Below are positions 16,218 through 23,673 of a DNA stretch of 37,561 bases, piece by piece. The stretch's first letter is position 1; the number at the start of each line of letters is the position of its first letter. Position numbers and translations under genes: made by a program. This DNA is from Burkholderiaceae bacterium (GTDB lineage: Bacteria; Pseudomonadota; Gammaproteobacteria; Burkholderiales; Burkholderiaceae_C). The DNA lies in the NCBI GenBank assembly GCA_016790515.1, contig JAEUOY010000164.1:1-37561 (forward strand). The letters run 5' to 3'. The notes below the pieces were generated by a model, which searched no databases, had not been told where the DNA came from, and worked only from the letters and a program-made list of their open reading frames with translations.

Positions 16218-16248
16218 AAAGTGAATCCATCGTTAACCTGCATCTAAC
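16218..16248. promoter_or_regulatory. Operator-like element between dehydrogenase and LysR genes
   Basis: AAAGTGAAT-N6-TTAACCTG with dyad GTGAA-N7-TTAAC, the second copy of the element at 14429-14459. It lies 71 bp upstream of the dehydrogenase ATG and 24 bp upstream of the LysR ATG. That suits combined activation of the enzyme gene and autoregulation of the regulator. Confidence 0.5.
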
Positions 16249-16272
16249 AGTCGAACCCCGAAGCGAGCCGGC

Positions 16273-17211
16273 ATGAGCAATGGCACCGGCAGCGGCATTC
16301 AGCCGGCCGACCTGGGCTTCTTCTCGATCCTGGCCAGCGCCGGCAGCCTGAGCGCCGCGGCCCGCGAACTCGGCATCACCACGCCCGCCGTCAGCAAGCA
16401 CCTGGCGCTGATGGAGTCGCGTCTGGGGCTGTCGCTCGTGAACCGCACGACGCGCCGCATGGGCCTGACGCCGGAAGGCGAGCTGTACCTCGAGCACGCC
16501 CGCCGCATCCTCGGCGAGATCGACGACATGGAGCAGTTGCTCGGCGTGTCCAAGGCGACGCCGAGAGGGCTGCTGCGGGTCAACGCCACGCTGGGCTTCG
16601 GTCGCAGCCACATCGCGCCGCTGATCTCGCGCTTCGTGCGCAAGTACCCGCAGGTGGAAGTGCAGTTGCAGCTGTCGGTCAACCCGCCGGCGCTGACCGA
16701 CGATTCGTTCGATGTCTGCATCCGCTTCGGCGCCCCGCCTGACGCCCGCGTCATCGCCAGGTCCATCGCGCCGAACCGGCGCCTGCTCTGCGCGGCGCCG
16801 GCCTATCTCGCCAGGCACGGCGCACCCAAGGTGCCGAACGACCTGACCAGGCACAACTGCATCGGCATCCGCCAGGGCGAAGAAGCCTACGGCGTCTGGC
16901 GCCTGACCAGCGGCCGCGGCAAGAACGCGACGACCGAAGCGGTGAAGACCCGCGGCAACCTGACGACGAACGACGGCGAGATTGCCGTCAACTGGGCGCT
17001 CGATGGCCACGGCATCCTGATGCGGGCCGAGTGGGACATCGAGCGCTACCTGAAGAACGGGCGGCTGGTGCAGGTGCTGCCGCAGTTCGACACGCCCGAC
17101 GCCGACATCCATGCGGTGTACCCGCAGCGCCACCAGCTTGCCGCTCGGGTGCGTGCGTTCGTCGACTTCGTGGCCTTGTCGCTCAGCCAGCAGGCCGGGC
17201 GTTCGTCATAG
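16273..17211 (+). CDS. LysR-family regulator (DmlR-like)
   Basis: 312 aa. The N-terminal winged helix-turn-helix reads FFSILASAGSLSAAARELGI, then TPAVSKHLALMESRLGLSL, then NRTTRRMGLTPEGELYLEHA. The effector-binding domain follows, with RGLLRVNATLGFGRSHIAPL and DVCIRFGAPPDARVIAR. It is divergent from the tartrate/D-malate dehydrogenase gene, and LysR regulators of this style (TtdR/DmlR) control C4-dicarboxylate use. The shared operator copies at 16218 and 14429 suggest it also controls the Bug receptor. The ribosome-binding site is weak. Confidence 0.9.
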   Translation: MSNGTGSGIQPADLGFFSILASAGSLSAAARELGITTPAVSKHLALMESRLGLSLVNRTTRRMGLTPEGELYLEHARRILGEIDDMEQLLGVSKATPRGLLRVNATLGFGRSHIAPLISRFVRKYPQVEVQLQLSVNPPALTDDSFDVCIRFGAPPDARVIARSIAPNRRLLCAAPAYLARHGAPKVPNDLTRHNCIGIRQGEEAYGVWRLTSGRGKNATTEAVKTRGNLTTNDGEIAVNWALDGHGILMRAEWDIERYLKNGRLVQVLPQFDTPDADIHAVYPQRHQLAARVRAFVDFVALSLSQQAGRSS

Positions 17212-17312
17212 CGCGTTCGGGCGCAACGGCGCAGGAGGCGGACGTCTCATGCGCCGACGCAAGCTTCGACGCCCGCGGCTGGCGATCGACGACCGCGGCA
17301 ATGAGAGGCAGC

Positions 17313-17339
17313 TTGACGCCGACGCAGGAAAGGTATTTA
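17313..17339 (+). promoter_or_regulatory. Candidate sigma-70 promoter of the intergenic transcript
   Basis: TTGACG (17313-17318) and TATTTA (17334-17339) are separated by 15 bases, which is slightly short. No coding gene follows for 380 bp. A strong hairpin terminator does follow at 17521. Confidence 0.3.
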
Positions 17340-17345
17340 CTGCAG

Positions 17346-17545
17346 GTGTGGCTCGGGATGCCGGGGCTGGTTGTTCCGGTCGTTGCTCGAGTCTCCAGCG
17401 TTGTGAAAGGAGGGCAGACGAATCGAGAAAGCTGGCCTTGTTTCCCCATACGCAACGGCATTGAGAGGCCGTTAGTCACCACCCGGTGGTGCGACGATCC
17501 GACATCGAGTCGGATTCTGGAATGCCCCGCAGACCGCGGGGCATT
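17346..17545 (+). ncRNA. Candidate small RNA with three 3' hairpins
   Basis: The 507-bp stretch 17212-17718 has no convincing gene. Near its middle, three hairpins follow one another: CACCA-CCCGG-TGGTG (17477-17491), ATCCGAC-ATCGA-GTCGGAT (17497-17515) and AATGCCCCGC-AGACC-GCGGGGCATT (17521-17545). The last looks like a terminator. With the promoter-like hexamers at 17313-17339, a transcript of about 200 nt is predicted. It matches no RNA family I know. It could instead be a long 3' or 5' UTR. Confidence 0.35.
17521..17545 (+). terminator. Strong hairpin (10-bp perfect stem, 5-nt loop)
   Basis: AATGCCCCGC and GCGGGGCATT pair perfectly around AGACC. The sequence after it (GCCGTTTCTG) has only a short T run. 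It would stop transcription coming from the LysR gene or from the candidate small RNA. Confidence 0.6.
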
Positions 17546-17718
17546 GCCGTTTCTGGGGCCCGGGAAAAGCATTCTGCTGTTGTGCCCGCCTTTGCCGGCG
17601 ACAGGGCTTGGCGCCTGGCCGGAACCCGGTCGGCACTTGCAGCAGGATGTGATCGCTGCCAATATCGTCGACGGCCCCACCCCGCCCGCCTCGACGGGCC
17701 TGCACCGGATCCGCCACG

Positions 17719-19161
17719 ATGACCAGCCCGATCGAATCCGCCCTGCGCAGCACCATCACCCAGGGCGTCATGAAGCTCTCGCGCTTCAACCGCGCCCGCA
17801 TGACCGAGCCTGACGCGCCGAACGCCTTCCTGCACGGCCTGCACGCGCCGATGGACCGCGAGCTGACGCTGGACAACCTGGCCGTGCAGGGCGAGATCCC
17901 GGCCACGCTCGACGGCCGCTACCTGCGCATCGGCCCCAACCCGATCGGCAGTGCGCACGCGCCCAGCCACCACTGGTTCATCGGCGACGGCATGGTGCAC
18001 GGCGTGCGGCTGCGCGCCGGCCGGGCGCTGTGGTACCGCAACCGCTGGATCCGCTCGACCGCGGTGAGCCAGGCGCTGGGCGAGCCGCCGGCGCCCGGGC
18101 CGCGACACGGCAGCGACACCGTCAACACCAACGTGCTGGGCCATGGCGGCAAGGCCTGGGCGCTGGTCGAGGCCGGCGCCTGGCCGGTCGAGCTGGGCGA
18201 CGAACTGCAGACGCTGGCGCACAACCCGTTCGAGGGCACGCTGAAAGGCTCGTTCTCGGCCCATCCGCACCTGGACACCGCGAGCGGCGAGCTGCACGCG
18301 ATCTGCTACGAGGCGACCGACCCGAACACGATCCGCCATGTGGTGGTCGGGCCGGACGGCCGCGTGCGGCGCGAGGAGCCGATCGCCGTGCAGCACGGCC
18401 CCAGCGTGCACGACTGCATGATCACCGCGCAGTACGTGCTGGTGCTCGACCTGCCGGTCACCTTCTCGATGTCGGCGCTGGTCGCCGGCTACAGTTTTCC
18501 GTATGCCTGGAATCCGAAGCACCGCGCCCGGGTCGGCGTGCTGCGCAAGGACGCGCCGGGCAGCAGCATCGTCTGGTGCGAGGTCGAGCCCTGCTATGTG
18601 TTCCACCCGGCCAATGCCTTCGAGACCGACGACGGCCGCATCACGCTCGATGTCGCGGCCTATGCGACGATGTTCGCGCACAGCCGCTTCGGCCCCGACA
18701 CCACGCCGGTGTTCGAGCGCTGGACGATCGACCCCGCGGCGCGCCAGGTGGCCCGCCAGGTGATCGACGAGCGGCCGCAGGAGTTCCCGCGCATCGACGA
18801 GCGGCTGACCGGCCGGCCCTACCGCTACGCCTACGTTCCTAGCGTGTCGCTCGGCGGCCCTGACCAGCTCGAGACCGGCCGACTGCTGTACCGCCACGAC
18901 CTGCAGGGCGGCGCCAGCGCGCTGCACGACTTCGGCCCGCAGCACCATGTCGGCGAGTTCGTGTTCGAGCCCCGCCATCCCGGCGCGGCCGAGGACGAGG
19001 GCTGGCTGATGGGCTTCGTCGTCGACGCGGCGACACAGACCACCGATTTCGTGATCCTCGACGCGCAGGACTTCAGCGGGCCGCCGCGCGCGGTGGTGAC
19101 GATCCCGCACCGCATTCCGTCGGGCTTCCACGGCAACTGGCTGCCGTCGGCGCGCGCTTGA
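17719..19161 (+). CDS. Carotenoid oxygenase family protein (RPE65/lignostilbene dioxygenase type)
   Basis: 480 aa, a seven-bladed propeller non-haem iron dioxygenase that splits a double bond in carotenoids, stilbenes or related phenylpropanoids. The four iron-ligand histidines are in place: His182 (FSAHPHLD), His231 (SVHDCMIT), His296 (YVFHPANAFE) and His471 (SGFHGNW). Other signatures are YLRIGPNPIG, HHWFIGDGMVHGVRL, NTNVLGHGGKAWALVEAG and GEFVFEPR. No carotenoid biosynthesis gene is in the window. Given the aromatic catabolic genes further on, a stilbene or lignin-dimer substrate is as likely as a carotenoid. It ends 3 bp before the convergent LysR gene. Confidence 0.92.
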   Translation: MTSPIESALRSTITQGVMKLSRFNRARMTEPDAPNAFLHGLHAPMDRELTLDNLAVQGEIPATLDGRYLRIGPNPIGSAHAPSHHWFIGDGMVHGVRLRAGRALWYRNRWIRSTAVSQALGEPPAPGPRHGSDTVNTNVLGHGGKAWALVEAGAWPVELGDELQTLAHNPFEGTLKGSFSAHPHLDTASGELHAICYEATDPNTIRHVVVGPDGRVRREEPIAVQHGPSVHDCMITAQYVLVLDLPVTFSMSALVAGYSFPYAWNPKHRARVGVLRKDAPGSSIVWCEVEPCYVFHPANAFETDDGRITLDVAAYATMFAHSRFGPDTTPVFERWTIDPAARQVARQVIDERPQEFPRIDERLTGRPYRYAYVPSVSLGGPDQLETGRLLYRHDLQGGASALHDFGPQHHVGEFVFEPRHPGAAEDEGWLMGFVVDAATQTTDFVILDAQDFSGPPRAVVTIPHRIPSGFHGNWLPSARA

Positions 19162-19164
19162 GCC

Positions 19165-20088
19165 TCAGCCGGCCACGTCGCAGGCGGCGAGCGCGACCTG
19201 CAGCATGTCGATGAACACCCGGGTCTTGGCCGGCATCAGCTTGCGGCCCGGGAACACCGCCCAGGCGGTCTGGCTCGGCAGGCACCAGTCGGGCAGCACG
19301 CGGCGCAGCGTGCCGCGCTGCAGCTCGGGCAGCGCGAAGTGGTCGGGCACCGCGGCGATGCCGGCGCCGGCGCGCGCCAGGCGGATCAGCAGCTCGGGCG
19401 AGTTGGCGCTGCAGCGCCCCGGCGGCAGGCCCTGCCAGCGCTCGTCGCCGCGCAGCAGCGTCCAGGCGGCCGCCTCGCCGTTGCCGCGCAGCTGGCGCAC
19501 GGCATCGTGCTGCGCCAGGTCGGCCGGGGCCTGCGGCTCGCCGCGGCCGGCCAGGTAGTCGGGCGCCGCGTACAGCCCGTTCGACAAGGCCGCCAGCCGG
19601 CGCGCCGCCAGCAGGCCGTCGTCGGGCAACTCGCCCATCCTCACCGCGAGGTCGAAGCCTTCGCCGAGCAGGTCGACCCGGCGCGGCGTCAGGTCCAGCT
19701 CGAGCCGGATCGCCGGGTGCATCGCGGTGAACGCCGCCAGCTGCTCGGCCAGCATCAGGTTGCACAGGTCGGCGGGCATCGACACCCGCAGCCGCCCGCC
19801 CGGCGCTGCCAGCCGCTGCTCGCTCAGCGCGGCCACCGCGTCGACCTCGGCCGCCACCTGGCGTGCATGGTCGAGCAGCAGCAGGCCGAACTCGGTCAGC
19901 GCCTGGCGCCGCGTGGTGCGCAGCAGCAGGCGCTCGCCCAGCCGCTGCTCCAGCGCCGCAAGCCGGCGCGAGACGGTGGACTTCGGCAGTCCCAGCTGGT
20001 CGGCGGCGCGGCTGAAGCTGCCCAGCTCGGCGACCTGGGCGAAGATCAGCAGGTCGTTGGGATCGATCGCGGCGGCAGATTGTTCCAT
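19165..20088 (-). CDS. LysR-family regulator, divergent from pirin operon
   Basis: 307 aa. The helix-turn-helix segment is VAELGSFSRAADQLGLPKST followed by VSRRLAALEQRLGERLLLRT and TRRQALTEFG. The effector domain has GRLRVSMPADLCNLMLAEQL and FDLAVRMGELPDDGLLARR-like text. The style is that of the CrgA/PecT group. It starts 93 bp from the pirin gene transcribed the other way, a common LysR-pirin arrangement, so control of the pirin operon is inferred. Confidence 0.9.
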   Translation of the reverse strand: MEQSAAAIDPNDLLIFAQVAELGSFSRAADQLGLPKSTVSRRLAALEQRLGERLLLRTTRRQALTEFGLLLLDHARQVAAEVDAVAALSEQRLAAPGGRLRVSMPADLCNLMLAEQLAAFTAMHPAIRLELDLTPRRVDLLGEGFDLAVRMGELPDDGLLAARRLAALSNGLYAAPDYLAGRGEPQAPADLAQHDAVRQLRGNGEAAAWTLLRGDERWQGLPPGRCSANSPELLIRLARAGAGIAAVPDHFALPELQRGTLRRVLPDWCLPSQTAWAVFPGRKLMPAKTRVFIDMLQVALAACDVAG

Positions 20089-20103
20089 GAGCGAAACGAT
20101 GTT

Positions 20104-20119
20104 ATCCAGTTTGCAGGAT
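20104..20119. promoter_or_regulatory. Small dyad in the LysR-pirin intergenic region
   Basis: ATCC-N8-GGAT lies 15-31 bp upstream of the LysR start and 63-78 bp upstream of the chosen pirin start. Its position suits autoregulation plus activation. The dyad is short, so chance occurrence is possible. Confidence 0.25.
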
Positions 20120-20181
20120 GTTCGGGCCGATTGATCGTCTGTAGAGTTACTCCCATGCCCACTTCAGCGAGGATTCACCAG

Positions 20182-21054
20182 ATGGACAGCGCCCTCAGCC
20201 CCCGCCTCGTCAGCCAGACCCGCCAAGTCGAGCGGCTGGTCGCCGGCCAGGCCACCTCCGACGGCGCCGGCGTGCGGCTGACCCGCGTGCTGACGCAGGA
20301 ACTGCAGCGCCGGCTCGACCCGTTCCTGATGCTCGACGCCTTCGGCAGCGACAACCCCGACGACTACATCGCCGGCTTTCCCGACCACCCGCACCGCGGT
20401 TTCGAGACCGTCACCTACATGATCGCCGGGCGCATGCGCCACCGCGACAGCGCGGGCCACGAAGGCCTGCTCGAGAACGGCGGCGTGCAGTGGATGACCG
20501 CCGGCCGCGGCGTGATCCACTCCGAGATCCCGCAGCAGGAGCAAGGCGTGATGGAGGGCTTCCAGCTCTGGCTGAACCTGCCCGGCCGCGACAAGCTGCA
20601 GCCGCCCTGGTACCGCGACTTCAAGGCCGGCGAGCTGCCGCGCTTCACCACGCCCGATGGCGTCGCGGTCACGGTGATCGCCGGCGAGAGCCACGGCGTG
20701 GCCGGCGCGGTCACCCGCGACGCCACCGCGCCGCTGTACCTCGACCTGCAGCTCCCGGCCGGCGCCCGCTTCGAGCAGCCGCTGCCGGCCGGCCACAACG
20801 CCTTCGTCTACGTCTACCGCGGCGAGCTGGGCATCGGCGGCCGCGCGGTGCCGGTGCAGCGCATGGCGGTGCTGGCCAACGAGGCGCAGGCCGACGGCGT
20901 GGTGATCGAGGCCGGTGCCGCCGGCGCGCGGGCGCTGCTGATCGCCGGCCGGCCGCTGAAGGAGCCGATCGCCCAGTACGGCCCGTTCGTGATGAACACC
21001 CAGCAGGAGATCTACCAGGCGCTCAGCGACTTCCGCGACGGCCGCCTGGCCTGA
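20182..21054 (+). CDS. Pirin family protein (first copy)
   Basis: 290 aa from ATG 20182, which has GCGAGGA upstream. An in-frame ATG at 20155 lacks such a site. It is a bicupin with the pirin iron-site residues: DHPHRGFETVTYMIAGRMRH, and GRGVIHSE with His and Glu. The C-terminal cupin reads APLYLDLQLPAGARFEQPL and ends in YGPFVMNTQQEIYQALSDF, typical of long YhhW/YhaK-type pirins. Some pirins have quercetin 2,3-dioxygenase activity, while others act as redox-sensitive partners. It is first in an operon with a DedA-rhodanese protein (12 bp gap) and a second pirin. Confidence 0.93.
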   Translation: MDSALSPRLVSQTRQVERLVAGQATSDGAGVRLTRVLTQELQRRLDPFLMLDAFGSDNPDDYIAGFPDHPHRGFETVTYMIAGRMRHRDSAGHEGLLENGGVQWMTAGRGVIHSEIPQQEQGVMEGFQLWLNLPGRDKLQPPWYRDFKAGELPRFTTPDGVAVTVIAGESHGVAGAVTRDATAPLYLDLQLPAGARFEQPLPAGHNAFVYVYRGELGIGGRAVPVQRMAVLANEAQADGVVIEAGAAGARALLIAGRPLKEPIAQYGPFVMNTQQEIYQALSDFRDGRLA

Positions 21055-21066
21055 TCCAGCGTTGCG

Positions 21067-22023
21067 ATGGACCTGCAGGCGCTGGCCCAGACCCTCAGGA
21101 ACGACGCACTCGCCGTCGTCTTCCTGAACGTGCTGCTGCAGCAGCTGGGCCTGCCCTTGCCGGTGCTGCCGACGCTGCTGGTCGCCGGCAGCCTGATGGC
21201 CGGGCCCGGGCAGCTGCTGGCCTTGCTGGCGGTCGCGGTGCTGGCCTCGGTGCTCGCCGACGGCCTCTGGTACGCGGCCGGTCGGCGCTTCGGCTACCGG
21301 GTGCTGGCCGGGCTGTGCCGGCTGTCGATCAACCCGGCATCCTGCGTCAACGAGACCGAATCGCGCTTCCTGCGCTGGGGCGTCTCATCGCTGGTAGTGG
21401 CCAAGTTCGTGCCGGGCTTCTCGACCGTCGCGCCGCCGATCGCCGGTGCGCTGCGCATGCGGCTGCCGGGCTTCCTGCTCGCCGCCGGCGCCGGCGCCGC
21501 GCTGTGGGCCGGCCTGGCCCTGGCCACCGGCTGGTGGCTGCAGGGCGCGGTGCAGGCGCTCGTGCTCGCGCTCGACCGGCAGTCCGGCAGCGTCGCCCTG
21601 GCGCTGGCGATCGCCGCCGCCGCCTGGCTGGCCTGGAAGCTGTGGCAGAGGCGCCGCTTCCAGGGGGCGCGCGACCTGCCCTGGATCACCGCGGAGGAAC
21701 TGCTGGCCGAACTGGCCGGGCCGACGCCGCCGCTGCTGCTGGACCTGCGCGGCGCGACGATGGCCGCCGAGACCGGCCGCCTGCCGGGCGCACGCGCGGC
21801 CAGCCACGACCGGCTGGACGAGGCCGTCGCCGACTGGCCGCGCGATCGGCCGATCGTCACGCTGTGTGCCTGCCCCGAGGACGCCGGCGCGGTCGCCGCC
21901 GCGCGCGCACTGCTGCAGCGGGGCTACCGCACGGTCAGGCCGCTGCAGGGCGGCCATGCCGCCTGGGTCGCCGCCGGCATCGGCGCCGGCGCACCCATCG
22001 CCGCAGCGGCACTGCCACGCTGA
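21067..22023 (+). CDS. DedA-rhodanese fusion membrane protein
   Basis: 318 aa. Residues 1-190 form a DedA/SNARE-associated (VTT) membrane domain, with LLQQLGLPLPVLPTLLVAGS, DGLWYAAGRRFGYRVL and the conserved VVAKFVPGFSTVAPPIAGA (family F.R..P..R...P..AG). Residues 205-305 are a rhodanese-like domain, LLLDLRGATMAAETGRLPGA, with the catalytic loop IVTLCACPEDAGAVAAARAL (Cys in LCACP) and YRTVRPLQGGHAAWVAAG. DedA proteins move lipids such as undecaprenyl phosphate or support the proton gradient. The rhodanese domain may handle sulfane sulfur at the membrane. It sits between two pirin genes. Confidence 0.9.
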   Translation: MDLQALAQTLRNDALAVVFLNVLLQQLGLPLPVLPTLLVAGSLMAGPGQLLALLAVAVLASVLADGLWYAAGRRFGYRVLAGLCRLSINPASCVNETESRFLRWGVSSLVVAKFVPGFSTVAPPIAGALRMRLPGFLLAAGAGAALWAGLALATGWWLQGAVQALVLALDRQSGSVALALAIAAAAWLAWKLWQRRRFQGARDLPWITAEELLAELAGPTPPLLLDLRGATMAAETGRLPGARAASHDRLDEAVADWPRDRPIVTLCACPEDAGAVAAARALLQRGYRTVRPLQGGHAAWVAAGIGAGAPIAAAALPR

Positions 22024-22052
22024 GCATCGCCCGAATCCCGAGGATCACCACG

Positions 22053-22934
22053 ATGACCGCCACGCTCCAGCTCCCGGGCCACCTGACCGACCTCGCCGGC
22101 GGCCTGCGCGTGCGGCGGCTGCTGCCGGCCGCCGCGCGGCGGGCGGTCGGGCCGTTCGTGTTCTTCGACCACTTCGGCCCGGCGGCGCTGCCGGCCGAAA
22201 CCGACAGCGACATCGGCGCGCACCCGCACATCGGGCTGGCGACCGTCACCTACCTGTTCGAAGGCAGCCTGCTGCACCGCGACAGCCTGGGCACGGTGCA
22301 GGCCATCCGCCCGGGCGCGATCAACTGGATGACCGCCGGCCGCGGCATCGTGCACAGCGAGCGGGCGACCGACGACGAGCGCGGCCGGCCACGCCGACTG
22401 CACGGCCTGCAGCTGTGGGTGGCCTTGCCGCCGGCGCTGGAAGCCAGCGAGCCGGCCTTCCAGCATGTGCCGGCCGCCGATCTGCCGACGCTGAGCCCGG
22501 CCGCCGGCGTTCGGCTGCGCCTGCTGGTCGGCGAGGCCTTCGGCGAGCGCAGCCCGGTGCGCACCGCCTCGCCGACCCTGTACCTGGACCTTCGGCTCGA
22601 TGCCGGCGCCCGCTGGACGCTGCCGCCGCTGGCCGCCGAGATGGCGCTGTACGCACCGCAACAGGGCTTGGGGCTCGACGGCCAGGCCCTGCCGGCGCAG
22701 ACGATGGCGGTGCTGCCCGCCGGCCAGGGCGCCGAACTGCGTGCCGATGCGGCGGGCGCGCAGCTGGTGGTGATCGGCGGCGCACCCTTGGTGCAACCGG
22801 TTCGCATGTGGTGGAACTTCGTCGCCAGCGACCGCGAGCGCATCGCCGAGGCGGCCCGGCGCTGGGCCGCCGATGGCTTCGATGCGATCCCCGGCGAGAC
22901 CGCCCGCGTCGCCGCGCCGCCCTGGCACGACTGA
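22053..22934 (+). CDS. Pirin family protein (second copy)
   Basis: 293 aa from ATG 22053, with CGAGGA upstream. Pirin landmarks are VGPFVFFDHFGPA, DIGAHPHIGLATVTYLFEGS, LLHRDSLG and NWMTAGRGIVHSER, which supply the His/Glu iron ligands. The C-terminal end VRMWWNFVASDRERIAEAAR is characteristic of the shorter-branch pirins. It is only distantly similar to the first copy at 20182, so this is not a recent tandem duplication. It is last in the pirin/DedA-rhodanese operon. Confidence 0.92.
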   Translation: MTATLQLPGHLTDLAGGLRVRRLLPAAARRAVGPFVFFDHFGPAALPAETDSDIGAHPHIGLATVTYLFEGSLLHRDSLGTVQAIRPGAINWMTAGRGIVHSERATDDERGRPRRLHGLQLWVALPPALEASEPAFQHVPAADLPTLSPAAGVRLRLLVGEAFGERSPVRTASPTLYLDLRLDAGARWTLPPLAAEMALYAPQQGLGLDGQALPAQTMAVLPAGQGAELRADAAGAQLVVIGGAPLVQPVRMWWNFVASDRERIAEAARRWAADGFDAIPGETARVAAPPWHD

Positions 22935-22969
22935 CCGGGCGGCCCGAGCCTGCCGAACGCGGCCCGGCA

Positions 22970-23485
22970 TCAGCCGACCCGCAGCACCGGCATCGCGTGC
23001 CGGCGCGCCAGCGCCCACAGCGCCATCGCGCGGCCGAGGAAGGCACCACTGAACATTCCGTAGGCCGCGCTCGCGATCGCGGCGAAGGCGACCGACGACG
23101 CCAGGCCCGGTGCGCGCGCCAGCGCCATGCCGACCGCGAACTTCAGCGCGAACAGCGACATCATCAGCGCCAGCGGGACCCAGCTGCCGGGCAGCGCGAA
23201 ACGCTGCGTCGCCGGGTCGTAGCGCACGCCGGCGACGTCGACGCGGCCGCGCAGGCCGAACACCGCGACGGCCACGCCGGCCGCCCAGGCCGGCAGTGTC
23301 AGTGCCACGGCGCCGAAACTCGACACCACACCACCCAGCGACAGCGCCAGCAGCACGATCGGCAGCAGCGCGCTGCGGCGCAGCCCGACCTGGCGCGGCA
23401 ACGACTGGGCAAGGCCCAGGGCCACCAGCGCGGCGAGGAGCGCGAAGACCCACCTGGGCACGTACTGCAGCATCGAGAGGTCCAT
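22970..23485 (-). CDS. Small integral membrane protein (DUF6622-like)
   Basis: 171 aa from ATG 23485, with CCAGGAG upstream. Four to five hydrophobic segments are visible: WVFALLAALVALGLAQS, LLPIVLLALSLGGVVSSFGA, LPAWAAGVAVAVFGL, PLALMMSLFALKFAVGMALA and a last one around FAAIASAAYGMFSGAFLGRA. The pattern resembles the DUF6622 family of unannotated proteobacterial membrane proteins, which I state with moderate confidence. Transport or enzymatic role is unknown. A GGACGGC-N8-GCCGTCC hairpin (23518-23539) stands between it and the chemoreceptor gene. Confidence 0.75.
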   Translation of the reverse strand: MDLSMLQYVPRWVFALLAALVALGLAQSLPRQVGLRRSALLPIVLLALSLGGVVSSFGAVALTLPAWAAGVAVAVFGLRGRVDVAGVRYDPATQRFALPGSWVPLALMMSLFALKFAVGMALARAPGLASSVAFAAIASAAYGMFSGAFLGRAMALWALARRHAMPVLRVG

Positions 23486-23673
23486 GGTCGGCTCCTGGCA
23501 ATCAAGGGTTGGGGATCGGACGGCCGCACTGTGCCGTCCACCGCATCCCGTCACCAGCGCCGTGCGACCAGGCGGCCGCTGGCGGCGCGAAGCGTCGCCG
23601 TCGCCGCGCGAAGCGACTGCCCTCGCCGCGGACCTCGAGCCGCGCCGGCACCGCGCAGACCGGGCCGAGCGGC

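Noticed and set aside
23518-23539. GGACGGC-N8-GCCGTCC hairpin as a terminator of the chemoreceptor operon
   Set aside because: It has a 7-bp stem but no T run on either strand and lies 135 bp beyond the stop codon, so the evidence is too weak for a terminator call.
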